Assembly (NCBI RefSeq): GCF_018449605.1
Contig: NZ_JAAVUW010000002.1
Location: 434,001-498,000, forward strand
Source of the DNA: Luteibacter sp. dw_328
Lineage (GTDB): Bacteria; Pseudomonadota; Gammaproteobacteria; Xanthomonadales; Rhodanobacteraceae
Direction: 5' to 3'
DNA: 64,000 nt
Shown here: one piece after another, positions 43,838-52,966 of the stretch
Layout of the letters: each line of letters begins with the position of its first letter
Position numbering within the stretch: position 1 is the first letter of the stretch
Made by a program: the position numbers and the translations under genes
Notes under the pieces: model-generated
Told to the model about the DNA's origin: nothing
Seen by the model: only the letters and a program-made list of their open reading frames with translations
Database searches by the model: none

Positions 43838-44716
43838 TCAGTTGCCGTTGATCTGGTCGGCATGCAGGCGGGCGAACTCGCCCACGGTCATCGAGCGGCG
43901 ACCGGTGATCGTCTCGACGTTGTTGTCGGCACCGGCCATGTGGCCGTGCTGGTAGTCGACCATCGCGCCACTGAGGTGCTGGACGATGTAAGCGGGAACG
44001 CCCATCGCCGTGATGGACTGGGCGTATTCGTCGACAGGAAGGTCCTGGAAGACGATCTTGCGGCCGAGCGCCTCGGTGAGCTCCGCAGCCATCTGTTCGT
44101 GGTCCATTTCGACCGGACCCGACAGCGGGACGATCTTGCCCACGTAGCCATCCGCATTCTTCAGCAGGGCGGCAATGGCGCGGCCCTGGTCGTCGGCAGC
44201 GATCGGCGAGTGGCGACCCTTGCCGACGGGCATGCGCAGGATGCCCTTCTGCAGGTACGGCAGCTGCCAGGGGTAGAGCAGCCATTCCAGGAAGTAGGTC
44301 GGACGCAGGTGGACGACCGGGACACCGGACCAGTTGAACACTTCCTCTGAAATGTACGTATCGCGGCAGGAGTTGCTCGTGGACTCACGGTCGGCCGAGC
44401 GCTGCGAAAGGTTGATGATCGTTTTCACTCCCGTTTCCCTGGCGGCCTGGGCGAAGTTCACCGTGGCGGCGAGCAAACCCGGGGCGACCGGATAGACGAA
44501 GTAGGCCGACTCGATACCCTGCATGGCGTCACGCAGCGTGTTCACCTCCTGCAGGTCGCCAAGGACCACGTCGGCACCGAGGGCGGCAAGCGCGGCGGAG
44601 CGGTCGTCGTGGCGGCGGACCATGGCGCGGACATCGAGGCCGAGGGCCAGGGCTTCGCGGACGGCGGCGCGGCCGGTGTCACCGGTGGCGCCCGTGATCA
44701 GTACTTTCTTGGACAT
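43838..44716 (-). CDS. NmrA-family NAD(P)-binding protein
   Basis: A 292-residue atypical SDR. GATGDTGRAAVREALALG is the nucleotide-binding motif, and DVVLGDLQEVNTLRDAM and YFVYPVAPGL are standard for the NmrA/HSCARG and quinone oxidoreductase 2 group. The catalytic Tyr-x3-Lys of classical SDRs is not in place, so it may sense the NADP state or reduce quinones. Upstream of the carbonic anhydrase gene, with 29 bp between them. Facing it across 237 bp is the RDD operon. Confidence 0.88.
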   Translation of the reverse strand: MSKKVLITGATGDTGRAAVREALALGLDVRAMVRRHDDRSAALAALGADVVLGDLQEVNTLRDAMQGIESAYFVYPVAPGLLAATVNFAQAARETGVKTIINLSQRSADRESTSNSCRDTYISEEVFNWSGVPVVHLRPTYFLEWLLYPWQLPYLQKGILRMPVGKGRHSPIAADDQGRAIAALLKNADGYVGKIVPLSGPVEMDHEQMAAELTEALGRKIVFQDLPVDEYAQSITAMGVPAYIVQHLSGAMVDYQHGHMAGADNNVETITGRRSMTVGEFARLHADQINGN

Positions 44717-44952
44717 GACGGGTATTCCTGGAAGAGAAGCGGGAGGTGGAAATCTCTTCGGTCGGGCGCCTTTGAAAGGGCGCTCCGTTCCGATGGGATG
44801 ACTATCCTCCCGGCCCCCCAGGCCCGGTAGCCGTTGGTTTTGGCTAAGACCTATCCGGTTTCAGCATGGGCGTTCCGGACCCTCTTTGCGGCCGGACCGC
44901 ACCCTGCCTATACTCGCTTCGGCGCCGGGGGGCGCCCAGGGGGTTTCAGGGA

Positions 44953-45456
44953 ATGGATGACAATTTCTACGCCGCGCCGCGGGCAGAGCTCGAGCCACCG
45001 CGGTCGCTGGCGGACCGGCGGGCGAACAAGGCCACGCGGGGGGCGCGTCTCGCCGCCGTCCTTATCGATGGCGTCGTCCTGTTCGTGCTGGTGGCGATCA
45101 CCGCACTGGCGGGGGGAGTGGGCCGTGGCGTCAACGAGGGGCGGGTCTCCGCGCTCCCAGGCATCATCGTCTTCGGCGTGTTCGGCCTCGCCTTGCTCAT
45201 CGGCAATATCGTCCTGCTTTCACGCTTCGGCCAGACCCTGGGCAAGCGTGCCATGAGCATCGCGATCGTTCGCACAGACGGTAGCCGATGCGACCTGTGG
45301 CGCATCCTGGTCCTGCGGATCTTCGTGGTGCGTGCGGTCGCCTTCGTCCCTGTGGTCGGGCCCATGCTTAATCTCGTGGACATGCTGATGATTTTCGGCG
45401 ACGAACGGCGCTGCGCGCACGATTACATGGCCGACACCATCGTCGTCCACCTCTGA
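44953..45456 (+). CDS. RDD family membrane protein (1 of 3)
   Basis: A 167-residue inner membrane protein. The opening MDDNFYAAPRAELEPP is a short proline-rich tail shared with the next gene; then the RDD domain follows: ARLAAVLIDGVVLFVLVAI, IVFGVFGLALLIGNIVLL, GQTLGKRAMSIAIVRTDG and a C-terminal RRCAHDYMADTIVV. RDD proteins are of unclear function; some exchange Na+/H+. First gene of an eight-gene operon; the ATG at 44953 is preceded by CAGGGA. Confidence 0.85.
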   Translation: MDDNFYAAPRAELEPPRSLADRRANKATRGARLAAVLIDGVVLFVLVAITALAGGVGRGVNEGRVSALPGIIVFGVFGLALLIGNIVLLSRFGQTLGKRAMSIAIVRTDGSRCDLWRILVLRIFVVRAVAFVPVVGPMLNLVDMLMIFGDERRCAHDYMADTIVVHL

Positions 45457-45475
45457 CTTTCACCCGGCAGGACTC

Positions 45476-45967
45476 ATGCAAATGGACAGCAATCCGTACG
45501 CCGCTCCTCAATCCGAGCTTGAAACCCACGCCGCCACGCCAGCCAGTCTCGAACGCGCCAAGGCCAGTCGTGGCCAACGTTTCGGCGCTGCCTTCCTCGA
45601 TGGCATCTTCAGCACCATCTGCCTCGCCCCATGGACCTATTCCATGAAGAGCGGAGGCATGACGCGTAGCGCGGCCCTGCTTGGCTTCGGTCTCCTGGTC
45701 GTGCTCTGCATCATCAACCTTGTGCTGTTGAGCAAAAACGGCCAGACACTCGGCAAGAAGATCGTGGGCACCAAGGTGGTCATGGCCGACGGCTCGCCGG
45801 CTCCGCTGTGGCGCATCGTGGTTCTGCGCTGGCTGCCACTGACGGCGGTGTCGATGATTCCCAAGGTGGGCATCGCCGTGGCACTGGTCGATGCCTGCGT
45901 GATCTTCGCCAGTGAGCGCCGCTGCGGCCACGACTACGTCGCCGGCACCATCGTCGTCGACGCCTGA
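45476..45967 (+). CDS. RDD family membrane protein (2 of 3)
   Basis: A 163-residue RDD protein, paralogous to the one 19 bp upstream: SNPYAAPQSELE tail, RFGAAFLDGIFSTICLAP, GQTLGKKIVGTKVVMADG, and RRCGHDYVAGTIVV at the end. A second ATG six bases in (45482) is an equally good start. The TGA overlaps the ATG of the third RDD gene (TGATG). Confidence 0.85.
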   Translation: MQMDSNPYAAPQSELETHAATPASLERAKASRGQRFGAAFLDGIFSTICLAPWTYSMKSGGMTRSAALLGFGLLVVLCIINLVLLSKNGQTLGKKIVGTKVVMADGSPAPLWRIVVLRWLPLTAVSMIPKVGIAVALVDACVIFASERRCGHDYVAGTIVVDA

Positions 45968-46647
45968 TGCTCGATACGGTTCGCCAGATCGAGACGCCGG
46001 AAGGCGTCTCGCTCCGCTTGCACGCGGCCGGGGCGACGGCGCGTGCGCATGCGTGGCTTATCGACTTCGCCCTGCGTGCGCTCGCTGCCTTCTTCCTGCT
46101 GGCCGTGCTCGGCATGTTGGGCTCTGCGGGCGCCGGCCTGGGCATGCTGGTGCTGTTCGCGGCGTTCTGGATTTACGGCGTTGCCTGCGAGGTCTGGATG
46201 GATGGGCAGACGGTGGGCAAGCGCATGATGAACCTGCGCGTGGTGAATGCGGACGGCACGCCCGTGACGCTGCTGCCCTCGGTCATTCGCAACCTGCTGC
46301 GTACGGTCGATGCCCTCCCGGGCATCTATGGCATCGGTCTCGTCTGTTGCCTGATCGATCCCTACAGTCGCCGCATTGGAGACATCGTGGCAGGCACGAT
46401 GGTGATCCACGTGCTACAGCGTGGCGCCCTGGGCCAGATACCGAACGAGCCGGCTGAACCACCGTCGACGCCCTTGCGCCTGGAAGAACAGGAAGCCCTC
46501 GTGGCCTTTGCCGAGCGTGGCCGTAACCTGCATGAAGCGCGGCAACGCGAACTGGGCGACCTGCTGGAGCCGCTCACCGGGCGCATGGGCAATGCCGGGC
46601 TGCGCAAGCTGCTGGCGCATGCCAACTGGCTGCTGGGGCGCCCATGA
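45967..46647 (+). CDS. RDD family membrane protein (3 of 3)
   Basis: A 226-residue RDD protein with a different layout: it opens QIETPEGVSLRLHAAGATAR (no proline-rich tail), has LIDFALRALAAFFLLAVLG and GQTVGKRMMNLRVVNADG, and continues into a 70-residue cytoplasmic C-terminal helix region (LEEQEALVAFAERGRNLHEA). This form is the one normally found next to SpoIIM and MoxR genes. ATGA overlap with the next gene. Confidence 0.87.
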   Translation: MLDTVRQIETPEGVSLRLHAAGATARAHAWLIDFALRALAAFFLLAVLGMLGSAGAGLGMLVLFAAFWIYGVACEVWMDGQTVGKRMMNLRVVNADGTPVTLLPSVIRNLLRTVDALPGIYGIGLVCCLIDPYSRRIGDIVAGTMVIHVLQRGALGQIPNEPAEPPSTPLRLEEQEALVAFAERGRNLHEARQRELGDLLEPLTGRMGNAGLRKLLAHANWLLGRP

Positions 46648-47621
46648 AACAAGAGCGGTTCGTGGCTTTGCACGATGCGGGCTGGTCGGAAGTGGAGAGC
46701 TGGATGCGCGGTAGTGGTCGCCAGGCGTGGTCGTCGGCGCTGGCGGAGCAGGGACTGGATTTCCCGAGCCAGTACCGTCGCATCTGCCAGCACCTGGCCA
46801 TGGCTCGTGCCCGTGGCTACAGCCACGACGTGACGGACCGCTTGCAGCGCATCGTGGATCGGGGCCATCGTTTGCTCTATCGCCCGCCGGCGCCGCGCTG
46901 GCACCGTATCGGCGAGTTCATCGTCGCGGGATTCCCACGCCTTGTCCGTCGCGAGTGGAAGGCGATGGTCATTGCCGCTGCGCTGCTGTACCTGCCGACC
47001 CTCATCTGCCTGCTGTTGATTCACTTCCGGCCTGACGTGGCCGGCATGATTTTCAGCGGGCAGGCGCTGGACCGGTTCGAGCAGATGTACAACCCGACGC
47101 GCGACAGGATGGGTCGTACCAGCGGCACGGACGTGGCGATGTTCGGCTTCTACGTGCTCAACAACGTCGGCATCGCTTTTCGCACCTTCGCGGCAGGTCT
47201 GTTCTTCGGCGTCGGAGCGATCTACGTGCTGGTGACCAACGGGATCATGTTCGGAGGCATCGCGGGTCACCTGGATGCGATCGGCTACGGTGGCCCGTTC
47301 TGGCGCTTCGTCGCCGCGCATTCGTCGTTTGAACTCACCGCTATCGTCATCGCCGGCGGCGCCGGCTTGCGCCTGGGCTACACGCTGCTGGCGCCCGGTC
47401 GCATGCGCCGTGGCGATGCGTTGCGCGAGGCCGGTGGCGTGGGTGCACAACTGGTACTCGGTGCCTTCCTCATGCTGGTGGTCGCCGCCTTCATCGAGGC
47501 GTTCTGGTCGTCCGTGGCGGCGTTTCCGGACGTCGTTAAGTTTGGCAGTGCCGCGCTGCTCTGGTTACTCGTCATCGCGTGGCTGGCTTTCGGTGGCCGC
47601 AGGAGGCGCAGTGGAGATTGA
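46644..47621 (+). CDS. SpoIIM-family (stage II sporulation protein M-like) membrane protein
   Basis: A 325-residue inner membrane protein. A 100-residue cytoplasmic helical region is followed by five to six hydrophobic segments; FGFYVLNNVGIAFRTFAAGL and IFGVGAIYVLVTNGIMFGG-type sequence with HSSFELTAIVIAGGAGLRLG are diagnostic of SpoIIM (DUF95). The species does not sporulate; in Gram-negatives this family travels with MoxR/DUF58 operons of unknown cell-envelope function. Coupled to both neighbours; its 3' end overlaps the next gene by 11 bp. Confidence 0.88.
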   Translation: MKQERFVALHDAGWSEVESWMRGSGRQAWSSALAEQGLDFPSQYRRICQHLAMARARGYSHDVTDRLQRIVDRGHRLLYRPPAPRWHRIGEFIVAGFPRLVRREWKAMVIAAALLYLPTLICLLLIHFRPDVAGMIFSGQALDRFEQMYNPTRDRMGRTSGTDVAMFGFYVLNNVGIAFRTFAAGLFFGVGAIYVLVTNGIMFGGIAGHLDAIGYGGPFWRFVAAHSSFELTAIVIAGGAGLRLGYTLLAPGRMRRGDALREAGGVGAQLVLGAFLMLVVAAFIEAFWSSVAAFPDVVKFGSAALLWLLVIAWLAFGGRRRRSGD

Positions 47622-49125
47622 GCGTATCTCCGTCGTGCTGCGCCCGCGCAGTACCCGTGAATCCGCCGACCTCGGCGCAGCGATGCTCCGTCGTCACGCG
47701 CAGCCGATCTTCACGGCATGGTTCATCGCGTCGCTTCCGTTCCTCGCGATAGCCATCGGCCTGGCACTGTGGCTGGGACAGCCTTGGGTGTCATTGCTGT
47801 TTCTCTGGTGGCTGAAGCCCTTGTTCGCGCGCATTCCGCTCTACGTCGTTTCACGGGCGGTGTTCGCGGAGGCACCCGGCTGGCGCGATGCCTTGCGCAG
47901 CATGCGTACGTGGGGCCTGCAAGGCTTGCTGGCCTGGATGACGATTCGTCGCCTCGATCCGCGGCGCTGCGTCTTGCAACCCATCGTTTACCTCGAAGGT
48001 CTGGACCGCCGCGCACGCGCCGAGCGCTGGCGTGTGTTCGGCCGTGGCGTCGAGGGTCCCGGTACGGGGCTCGCGTTGACCTGCATGATGTTCGAGTGGG
48101 TGTTGGCACTTAGCCCGTTGCTGTTCCTGCCGATGTTCGTGCCCGCCGAGCTGTGGGAGTCGTACTGGTTCAACGCGGGTTTTTTGCGAACGATGCCCCA
48201 TTGGCTTTCCCTTCCGCTTGTCGTGGCGTACTACCTCGGCATGTCGGTCGCCGAGCCGCTGTGTACGACCGGCGGCTTCGCGCTCTATCTCGGCCGCCGC
48301 ACCGAGCTCGAAGCGTGGGACCTGGACCTCGCGTTCCGCCGGTTGCGTAACCGCCTGTTGGCCACCGCGACGACCGCGCTCGTTCTGATGGCCGCGTGTT
48401 TCGTCGCGCCCACGGCGCATGCCGCCGACACGCCGCGAGACGTCAAAACCGATGCGGTCCGCGTGTCGCTGGATTCGGCGTTTCCCGCGCCGCAGCAGGG
48501 CGCCGACCAGCGGATGAACGACGTGTCGGGCAAGGTGCTGGCCGATCCCTTGCTTGGTGGCAAGACGCAGGCCTGGCGCTGGGTACCGAAGCATCCGGCT
48601 GCCCGTAAACCTGCAGAAATCGTCCCGGAGAAACCGATCGTGCCGGGCGACGTCGCCGGGGCCGGTGTGGCCTCGAAGGGACTTCTCATCGCATTACTGA
48701 TCGCCGCCCTCGCATGGTTGGGGTGGTTCGCCCGGCAACGCTGGCCCTCGCGCCGGGGTGAGCCGGCGGCGGCTCGCGCGCCGGTGCAGAGTGCCGTGCA
48801 GGAAACGGACATGGTGGTGGCCGTGCCAAAGGGCTTCGGCGAGCAGGTGCACCAGCTTTGGCGGTCGGGTTCGCGTCGGGAAGCGCTGGCGCTGCTTTAT
48901 CGCGGCACCGTGGAGCGCGTGGCGACGCGGCTCGACGAGCCAGTGTCGCCGGATGCCACCGAAGCGGACGCCATCGCCGGTGCGCGCCGCCTCGATGACG
49001 ACGACGCGGGCCGCCGGGCCATTCGTATCGTGCGGACCTGGCAATTCGCGGCCTACGCGGATCGTTATCCTTCTGATGAGGAAATGGCCGTCATGCTCGG
49101 CGGTTGGCCGGTGGAGCACGTATGA
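47611..49125 (+). CDS. Multi-helix membrane protein with C-terminal DUF4129 domain
   Basis: A 504-residue inner membrane protein. Four to five helices in the first 260 residues (e.g. FLAIAIGLALWLGQPWVSLL, LSLPLVVAYYLGMSVAEPL), a processing-like hydrophobic stretch, a periplasmic middle (about residues 280-360), another helix (LLIALLIAALAWLGWFA), and a cytoplasmic DUF4129 domain with LWRSGSRREALALLYRGTVE. GTG start at 47611 with a perfect AGGAGG 4 nt before it, inside the end of the SpoIIM gene. DUF4129 proteins occur with MoxR/DUF58 and transglutaminase genes. Confidence 0.83.
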   Translation: MEIERISVVLRPRSTRESADLGAAMLRRHAQPIFTAWFIASLPFLAIAIGLALWLGQPWVSLLFLWWLKPLFARIPLYVVSRAVFAEAPGWRDALRSMRTWGLQGLLAWMTIRRLDPRRCVLQPIVYLEGLDRRARAERWRVFGRGVEGPGTGLALTCMMFEWVLALSPLLFLPMFVPAELWESYWFNAGFLRTMPHWLSLPLVVAYYLGMSVAEPLCTTGGFALYLGRRTELEAWDLDLAFRRLRNRLLATATTALVLMAACFVAPTAHAADTPRDVKTDAVRVSLDSAFPAPQQGADQRMNDVSGKVLADPLLGGKTQAWRWVPKHPAARKPAEIVPEKPIVPGDVAGAGVASKGLLIALLIAALAWLGWFARQRWPSRRGEPAAARAPVQSAVQETDMVVAVPKGFGEQVHQLWRSGSRREALALLYRGTVERVATRLDEPVSPDATEADAIAGARRLDDDDAGRRAIRIVRTWQFAAYADRYPSDEEMAVMLGGWPVEHV

Positions 49126-50207
49126 GCAGGGGTAATGCATGGGCACTGGCCATTGCGGCGCTCGTACTGCTATGCGTTGGAACATTCCTCAGCACGTTCG
49201 AGCACAAGGAAGTCGACGTGGACGTGCCACCCTCCGGCAAGGCGGCAACCAATCGCTTTTACGCCCTGGAGCGCACGATGCGCGGCATGGGTATTCCGGC
49301 GCATTCAGTCAGTGGCATGCCATCAGGCGATGACTCGCTGGTGGTGATGGGGGTGAATCCGGCCAACCTGGATCGCGACGACGCCGAAGATCTGCTTTCG
49401 CTTGCGGATGACGGAGCAACGGTCGTGTTGCGCACCGGCTCGGACGCGGAGATGGCCCGCGCCTTTTTCTGGAAAAGCCTGAGCAAGGCCGTCGGTCTCG
49501 CGCCGGCAGGTACCGGCTGCCTGGACGTTCAGGGGCTCGCCGGTGAGAAGTCCTACTCGTGGTGCGGTATGCGCGTGAAGCTGCGTGCCGCTGCCCGCGT
49601 CGATGGACTCGGCGATGCGAAGGGTGACCTGATGGTGACGTTCCGTTACGGCGACGGTACGATCACCCTCGTGCCGTCGCTGGATCCTTTCAGCGGTCGT
49701 GGCTTCGAAGACCCTGTGGCACGTCGCCTGCTGGTGCGCGTGCTGCATCTGGACGACCACGAACAATCCGCCGCGCTGGTGTACCGCGTGGACGGCGATC
49801 GCATCTGGAGCCTGCTGTTCACTCGCGGCTGGCCGGCCATGCTTGCGTTCGCCCTGTTGCTGGCAGCGTGGGCGGTATCGCGCGCCGTGCGTCTCGGCCC
49901 GCTGCTGGACACCCCGCGTGCGGATCGCCGTGCCCTTGTGGAGCACGTGCAGGCCGCTGGCGAATTCCTTTACCGACGTGACCGCGGCCGTGGTTTGCAT
50001 GCGCGTGTCTGCGCCGGTGTGCTTTCCCGTGCACGGCGGCTGGGTCCCGGTGCCGACGACCTCGAGGGCGAGTCGCTCCACGTTCGCCTGGCCGAGCGCT
50101 TCGATGAGGCTCCCGCGGACGTTGCGCGGGCATTCCGGCCTCCCGTCGACGCCAATGCGTTTCGCGACAGCATCGCCATTCTTTCCCGATTGCGGAGACA
50201 TCCATGA
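49122..50207 (+). CDS. DUF4350 domain membrane protein
   Basis: A 361-residue protein: N-terminal helix (WALAIAALVLLCVGTFLSTF), a periplasmic DUF4350 domain (FYALERTMRGMGIPAHSV, LLSLADDGATVVLRTG) with two cysteines, a second helix (WPAMLAFALLLAAWAVSRAV) and a cytoplasmic helical tail. The DUF4350 fold resembles a GATase/Rossmann domain without catalytic residues. ATGA overlaps join it to DUF4129 and to MoxR. Confidence 0.85.
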   Translation: MSRGNAWALAIAALVLLCVGTFLSTFEHKEVDVDVPPSGKAATNRFYALERTMRGMGIPAHSVSGMPSGDDSLVVMGVNPANLDRDDAEDLLSLADDGATVVLRTGSDAEMARAFFWKSLSKAVGLAPAGTGCLDVQGLAGEKSYSWCGMRVKLRAAARVDGLGDAKGDLMVTFRYGDGTITLVPSLDPFSGRGFEDPVARRLLVRVLHLDDHEQSAALVYRVDGDRIWSLLFTRGWPAMLAFALLLAAWAVSRAVRLGPLLDTPRADRRALVEHVQAAGEFLYRRDRGRGLHARVCAGVLSRARRLGPGADDLEGESLHVRLAERFDEAPADVARAFRPPVDANAFRDSIAILSRLRRHP

Positions 50208-51211
50208 ACACGTCCGTCGACACCCCGCGCGAAGCCGCGCCCCCGATCACCTTCACACCGACGGAGGTCGCCGCACGCATCGCCGCGCTGCGCAGCCAGG
50301 TGGGTCGTGCGTTCATCGGCCAGCAGCCGGTCTTCGAACAGGTACTGTTGGCCTTGCTCGCCGCCGGTCATGTGCTGATCGAGGGCGTGCCTGGCCTGGG
50401 CAAGACCTTACTGGTGCGCGCCCTTGCCGGTGCCGTGGGGTGCAGCTTCGGCCGCGTGCAGTTCACTCCCGACCTGATGCCTACCGATGTCACCGGCCAC
50501 GCCGTGTACGACATGAAGGCCGAGCGCTTCCAGATTCGTCGCGGCCCGGTGTTCGCGAACCTGCTCCTGGCCGACGAAATCAATCGTGCGCCGGCCAAGA
50601 CACAGGCGGCGTTACTCGAAGCGATGCAGGAAAACCAGGTCACGATCGAAGGTCGGCGTTTCCCGTTGCCGCAGCCCTTCATGGTGGTCGCTACGCAGAA
50701 TCCGATCGAACAGGAAGGTACCTACGCGCTACCCGAAGCGCAGCTGGACCGCTTCCTGGTGAAGGTGCAGATCGAATACCCGACGCTGGCCGACGAAACA
50801 CGCATGGTGACCGAGGTGCTGGACGGGCAGGTCGCCGCGGACCTGGACGTGTCGCGCGTATCGCCTGTGATGAATGAGGCGGAGCTGATGGCCATCCAGC
50901 GGATGGTGGCCGCCCTGCGCGTGGATCATGAAGTGGTGGATTACGCCGTGCGGATCGCACGTGCCACGCGTGAGTGGTCGGGCGTGCTTGCCGGTGCCGG
51001 TCCACGCGGTGGCCTGGCACTCGTGCGTCTGGCCCGCGCCGCCGCGCTGGTGGACGGCCGCGACTTCGTCACGCCGGACGACGTGCGCAGCGTGGCGATT
51101 CCCGCGTTGCGCCACCGCCTTCTGCTGGCCCCCGAGGCGTTGATCGATGGCCAGCATGCCGAAGACATCCTGAAGGGCCTGCTGCACAAAGTCGCCGCGC
51201 CGCGCCGATGA
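50204..51211 (+). CDS. MoxR-family AAA+ ATPase
   Basis: A 335-residue AAA+ chaperone-like ATPase. GVPGLGKTLLVRALAG is Walker A (about residue 65), LLADEINRAPAKTQAALLEAM is Walker B with the pore region, and FMVVATQNPIEQEGTY the sensor 1 motif, all standard for MoxR. MoxR proteins help load metals or activate von Willebrand factor A-type partners such as DUF58 proteins, the next gene product. ATGA overlap on both sides. Confidence 0.95.
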   Translation: MNTSVDTPREAAPPITFTPTEVAARIAALRSQVGRAFIGQQPVFEQVLLALLAAGHVLIEGVPGLGKTLLVRALAGAVGCSFGRVQFTPDLMPTDVTGHAVYDMKAERFQIRRGPVFANLLLADEINRAPAKTQAALLEAMQENQVTIEGRRFPLPQPFMVVATQNPIEQEGTYALPEAQLDRFLVKVQIEYPTLADETRMVTEVLDGQVAADLDVSRVSPVMNEAELMAIQRMVAALRVDHEVVDYAVRIARATREWSGVLAGAGPRGGLALVRLARAAALVDGRDFVTPDDVRSVAIPALRHRLLLAPEALIDGQHAEDILKGLLHKVAAPRR

Positions 51212-52518
51212 TTCGTCCCGCTGCCGCCATGCTGTCATTGATCGGCGTCTGGTTCGCCGCGGGCGTGCTGGTGTCGATCGAGCTGTTGCCGCTGTCGTGG
51301 TGGGCCATGCTTGGCGCACTGTGCGCCATCGTGATGCTAGGCGACGTGTTTCGCCTGGGCCGCCAGGCCTCGCCCGAACTGACTCGCGAACTCGATGCCG
51401 TGTTGCCGTTGGGTGAGCGTCTCGACGTGACGCTACGCCTGCGCCACGCGGGCAAGCGCAAGCGTCGCGTACGCATCCACGACATGCATCCCGGTGGCTG
51501 GCGCGTCGAGGGTCTGCCGCGCACGGTCGACCTCGCGCCGTCGCGCGAACTGAATTTCTCGTATGCGCTATGGCCGGCTTCCCGAGGCAAGTTCGCCTTC
51601 GACGGCTGCCAGGTGGAACTGACCTCACCCTGGCGCTTGTGGCACCAACGCCGCACGCTGGATGTCACGGCGGATGTACGCGTGTTTCCGAATTTCGCGC
51701 CGCTCGCGCGTATGGCTGGCCTTAGCGTGGAACTGGCGTCGCGCTCGGTAGGCGCGCGGCTGCAACGCCGGCGCGGCGAAGGTACGGAATTCCAGGAACT
51801 GCGCGATTACCGCGTGGGCGACAGCCTGCGCAAGGTGGACTGGAAAGCCACCGCGCGGGCGGGCCGCCTGATGTCGCGCCAGTACCGCGACGAGAGCCAC
51901 CAGCAGGTCGTGCTGATGCTGGACTGCGGTCGTCGCATGCTGGCCGAAGACGACGGCGTGGGCCACTTCGACCAGGTACTCAACGCATCGCTCGCCCTGG
52001 CCTACATCGCGCTTCGCCAGGGCGACAGCGTAGGGTTGCTCGCCTGCGCGGGTGAGAACACACGCTGGTTGGCGCCGCAACAGGGTGCCGGCGGCATGGA
52101 CATGCTGTTGGGCGCCGGTTACGACCTGCGCGCCGAATCCACGCCCACCGACTACCTCCACGCGGCCAGCGAGCTGCAGACACGCCAGCGAAGGCGCGCA
52201 CTGGTCGTTCTGGTGACCAATGTGCGCGACGAAGACGACGAGGAGCTACGCGCGGCGGTGAAAATGATGTCGCGCCGGCACCTGGTCATGGTGGTGAGCC
52301 TGCGAGAAATGGCACTGGATCGCGCGGCGACCGGCGATACAGACAGCCTGGAAGCCGCCATCCGGACAGCCGGTGCGCTGCGCTACCTTGACCAACGGGA
52401 CGCGGTACATGCGCGTTTGCGACGGGAAGGTATTGCCACGCTGGATGTACTCGCCAGCGAGTTGTCCGGCAGGCTGGTGGAGCGGTATCTGGCGATCAAG
52501 CGGGCAGGGCGACTCTGA
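51208..52518 (+). CDS. DUF58 domain protein
   Basis: A 436-residue protein with two N-terminal helices (AAAMLSLIGVWFAAGVLVSI, LLPLSWWAMLGALCAIVML) and a DUF58 domain: GEGTEFQELRDYRVGDSLRK and VDWKATARAGRLMSRQY are signature sequence, leading into a von Willebrand A-like fold (QVVLMLDCGRRM with the DxxxR variation). Working partner of the MoxR ATPase. Last gene of the operon; 122 bp separate it from the borosin locus. Confidence 0.93.
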   Translation: MIRPAAAMLSLIGVWFAAGVLVSIELLPLSWWAMLGALCAIVMLGDVFRLGRQASPELTRELDAVLPLGERLDVTLRLRHAGKRKRRVRIHDMHPGGWRVEGLPRTVDLAPSRELNFSYALWPASRGKFAFDGCQVELTSPWRLWHQRRTLDVTADVRVFPNFAPLARMAGLSVELASRSVGARLQRRRGEGTEFQELRDYRVGDSLRKVDWKATARAGRLMSRQYRDESHQQVVLMLDCGRRMLAEDDGVGHFDQVLNASLALAYIALRQGDSVGLLACAGENTRWLAPQQGAGGMDMLLGAGYDLRAESTPTDYLHAASELQTRQRRRALVVLVTNVRDEDDEELRAAVKMMSRRHLVMVVSLREMALDRAATGDTDSLEAAIRTAGALRYLDQRDAVHARLRREGIATLDVLASELSGRLVERYLAIKRAGRL

Positions 52519-52640
52519 AGCTTCCCGACGCTTCTTTCATCCCGAGGACATTCCTGAGAAGCTAGTGAGTAGGACGGCCTTCCGCTATCACATCGGGCAG
52601 GGGCGTCCGTATGACGAAAACACCAACCAGGGGAAAGGAT

Positions 52641-52871
52641 ATGCGCGATACCGTCGAACTGCTCGAGGCCATTGGCCGCGATGCCACCTTGCGCCGCGCC
52701 TCGCCCGAGGTCCTTTCGCGCTTACTCGAAACCACCCATGCCTCGCCTGGCCTGCGGGAGCTGGTCGCCCATGGCGACAGCACCATGCTCGCGAATGAAC
52801 TGGGTCTCGTGGAGAGATATGTCGAGCACATGGTCCAGACAGGCGCGCATGAGGATTCGCTTCTCAACTGA
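52641..52871 (+). CDS. Borosin-type RiPP precursor, copy 1
   Basis: A 76-residue protein with no signal peptide. Residues 1-25 (MRDTVELLEAIGRDA...) are identical to the two copies at 53849 and 54147. Residues about 1-55 are a helical domain with an IGRDATLR segment and a GDSTMLANELG turn, the pattern of the borosin binding domain of SonA (xLGxDAxL ... GDxxxL). The C-terminal tail YVEHMVQTGAHEDSLLN would be the core that is modified. ATG at 52641 follows GGGGAAAGG; an ATG at 52611 lacks a Shine-Dalgarno. The methyltransferase gene starts 95 bp downstream. The family assignment is inference from pattern and position. Confidence 0.72.
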   Translation: MRDTVELLEAIGRDATLRRASPEVLSRLLETTHASPGLRELVAHGDSTMLANELGLVERYVEHMVQTGAHEDSLLN

Positions 52872-52966
52872 GCGACCGGTACCTGCCTGATTTTTCCCCC
52901 GAGTCGTCGGATTGCCGCCCTGGCAAGTCGTCGCTTGTCATATTCGACTTTGCATACTATGGCCCT

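Noticed and set aside
43809-44285. Upstream extension of the carbonic anhydrase frame
   Set aside because: The extension overlaps the NmrA-family gene in another frame and carries no conserved sequence; the family starts at the ATG at 43808.
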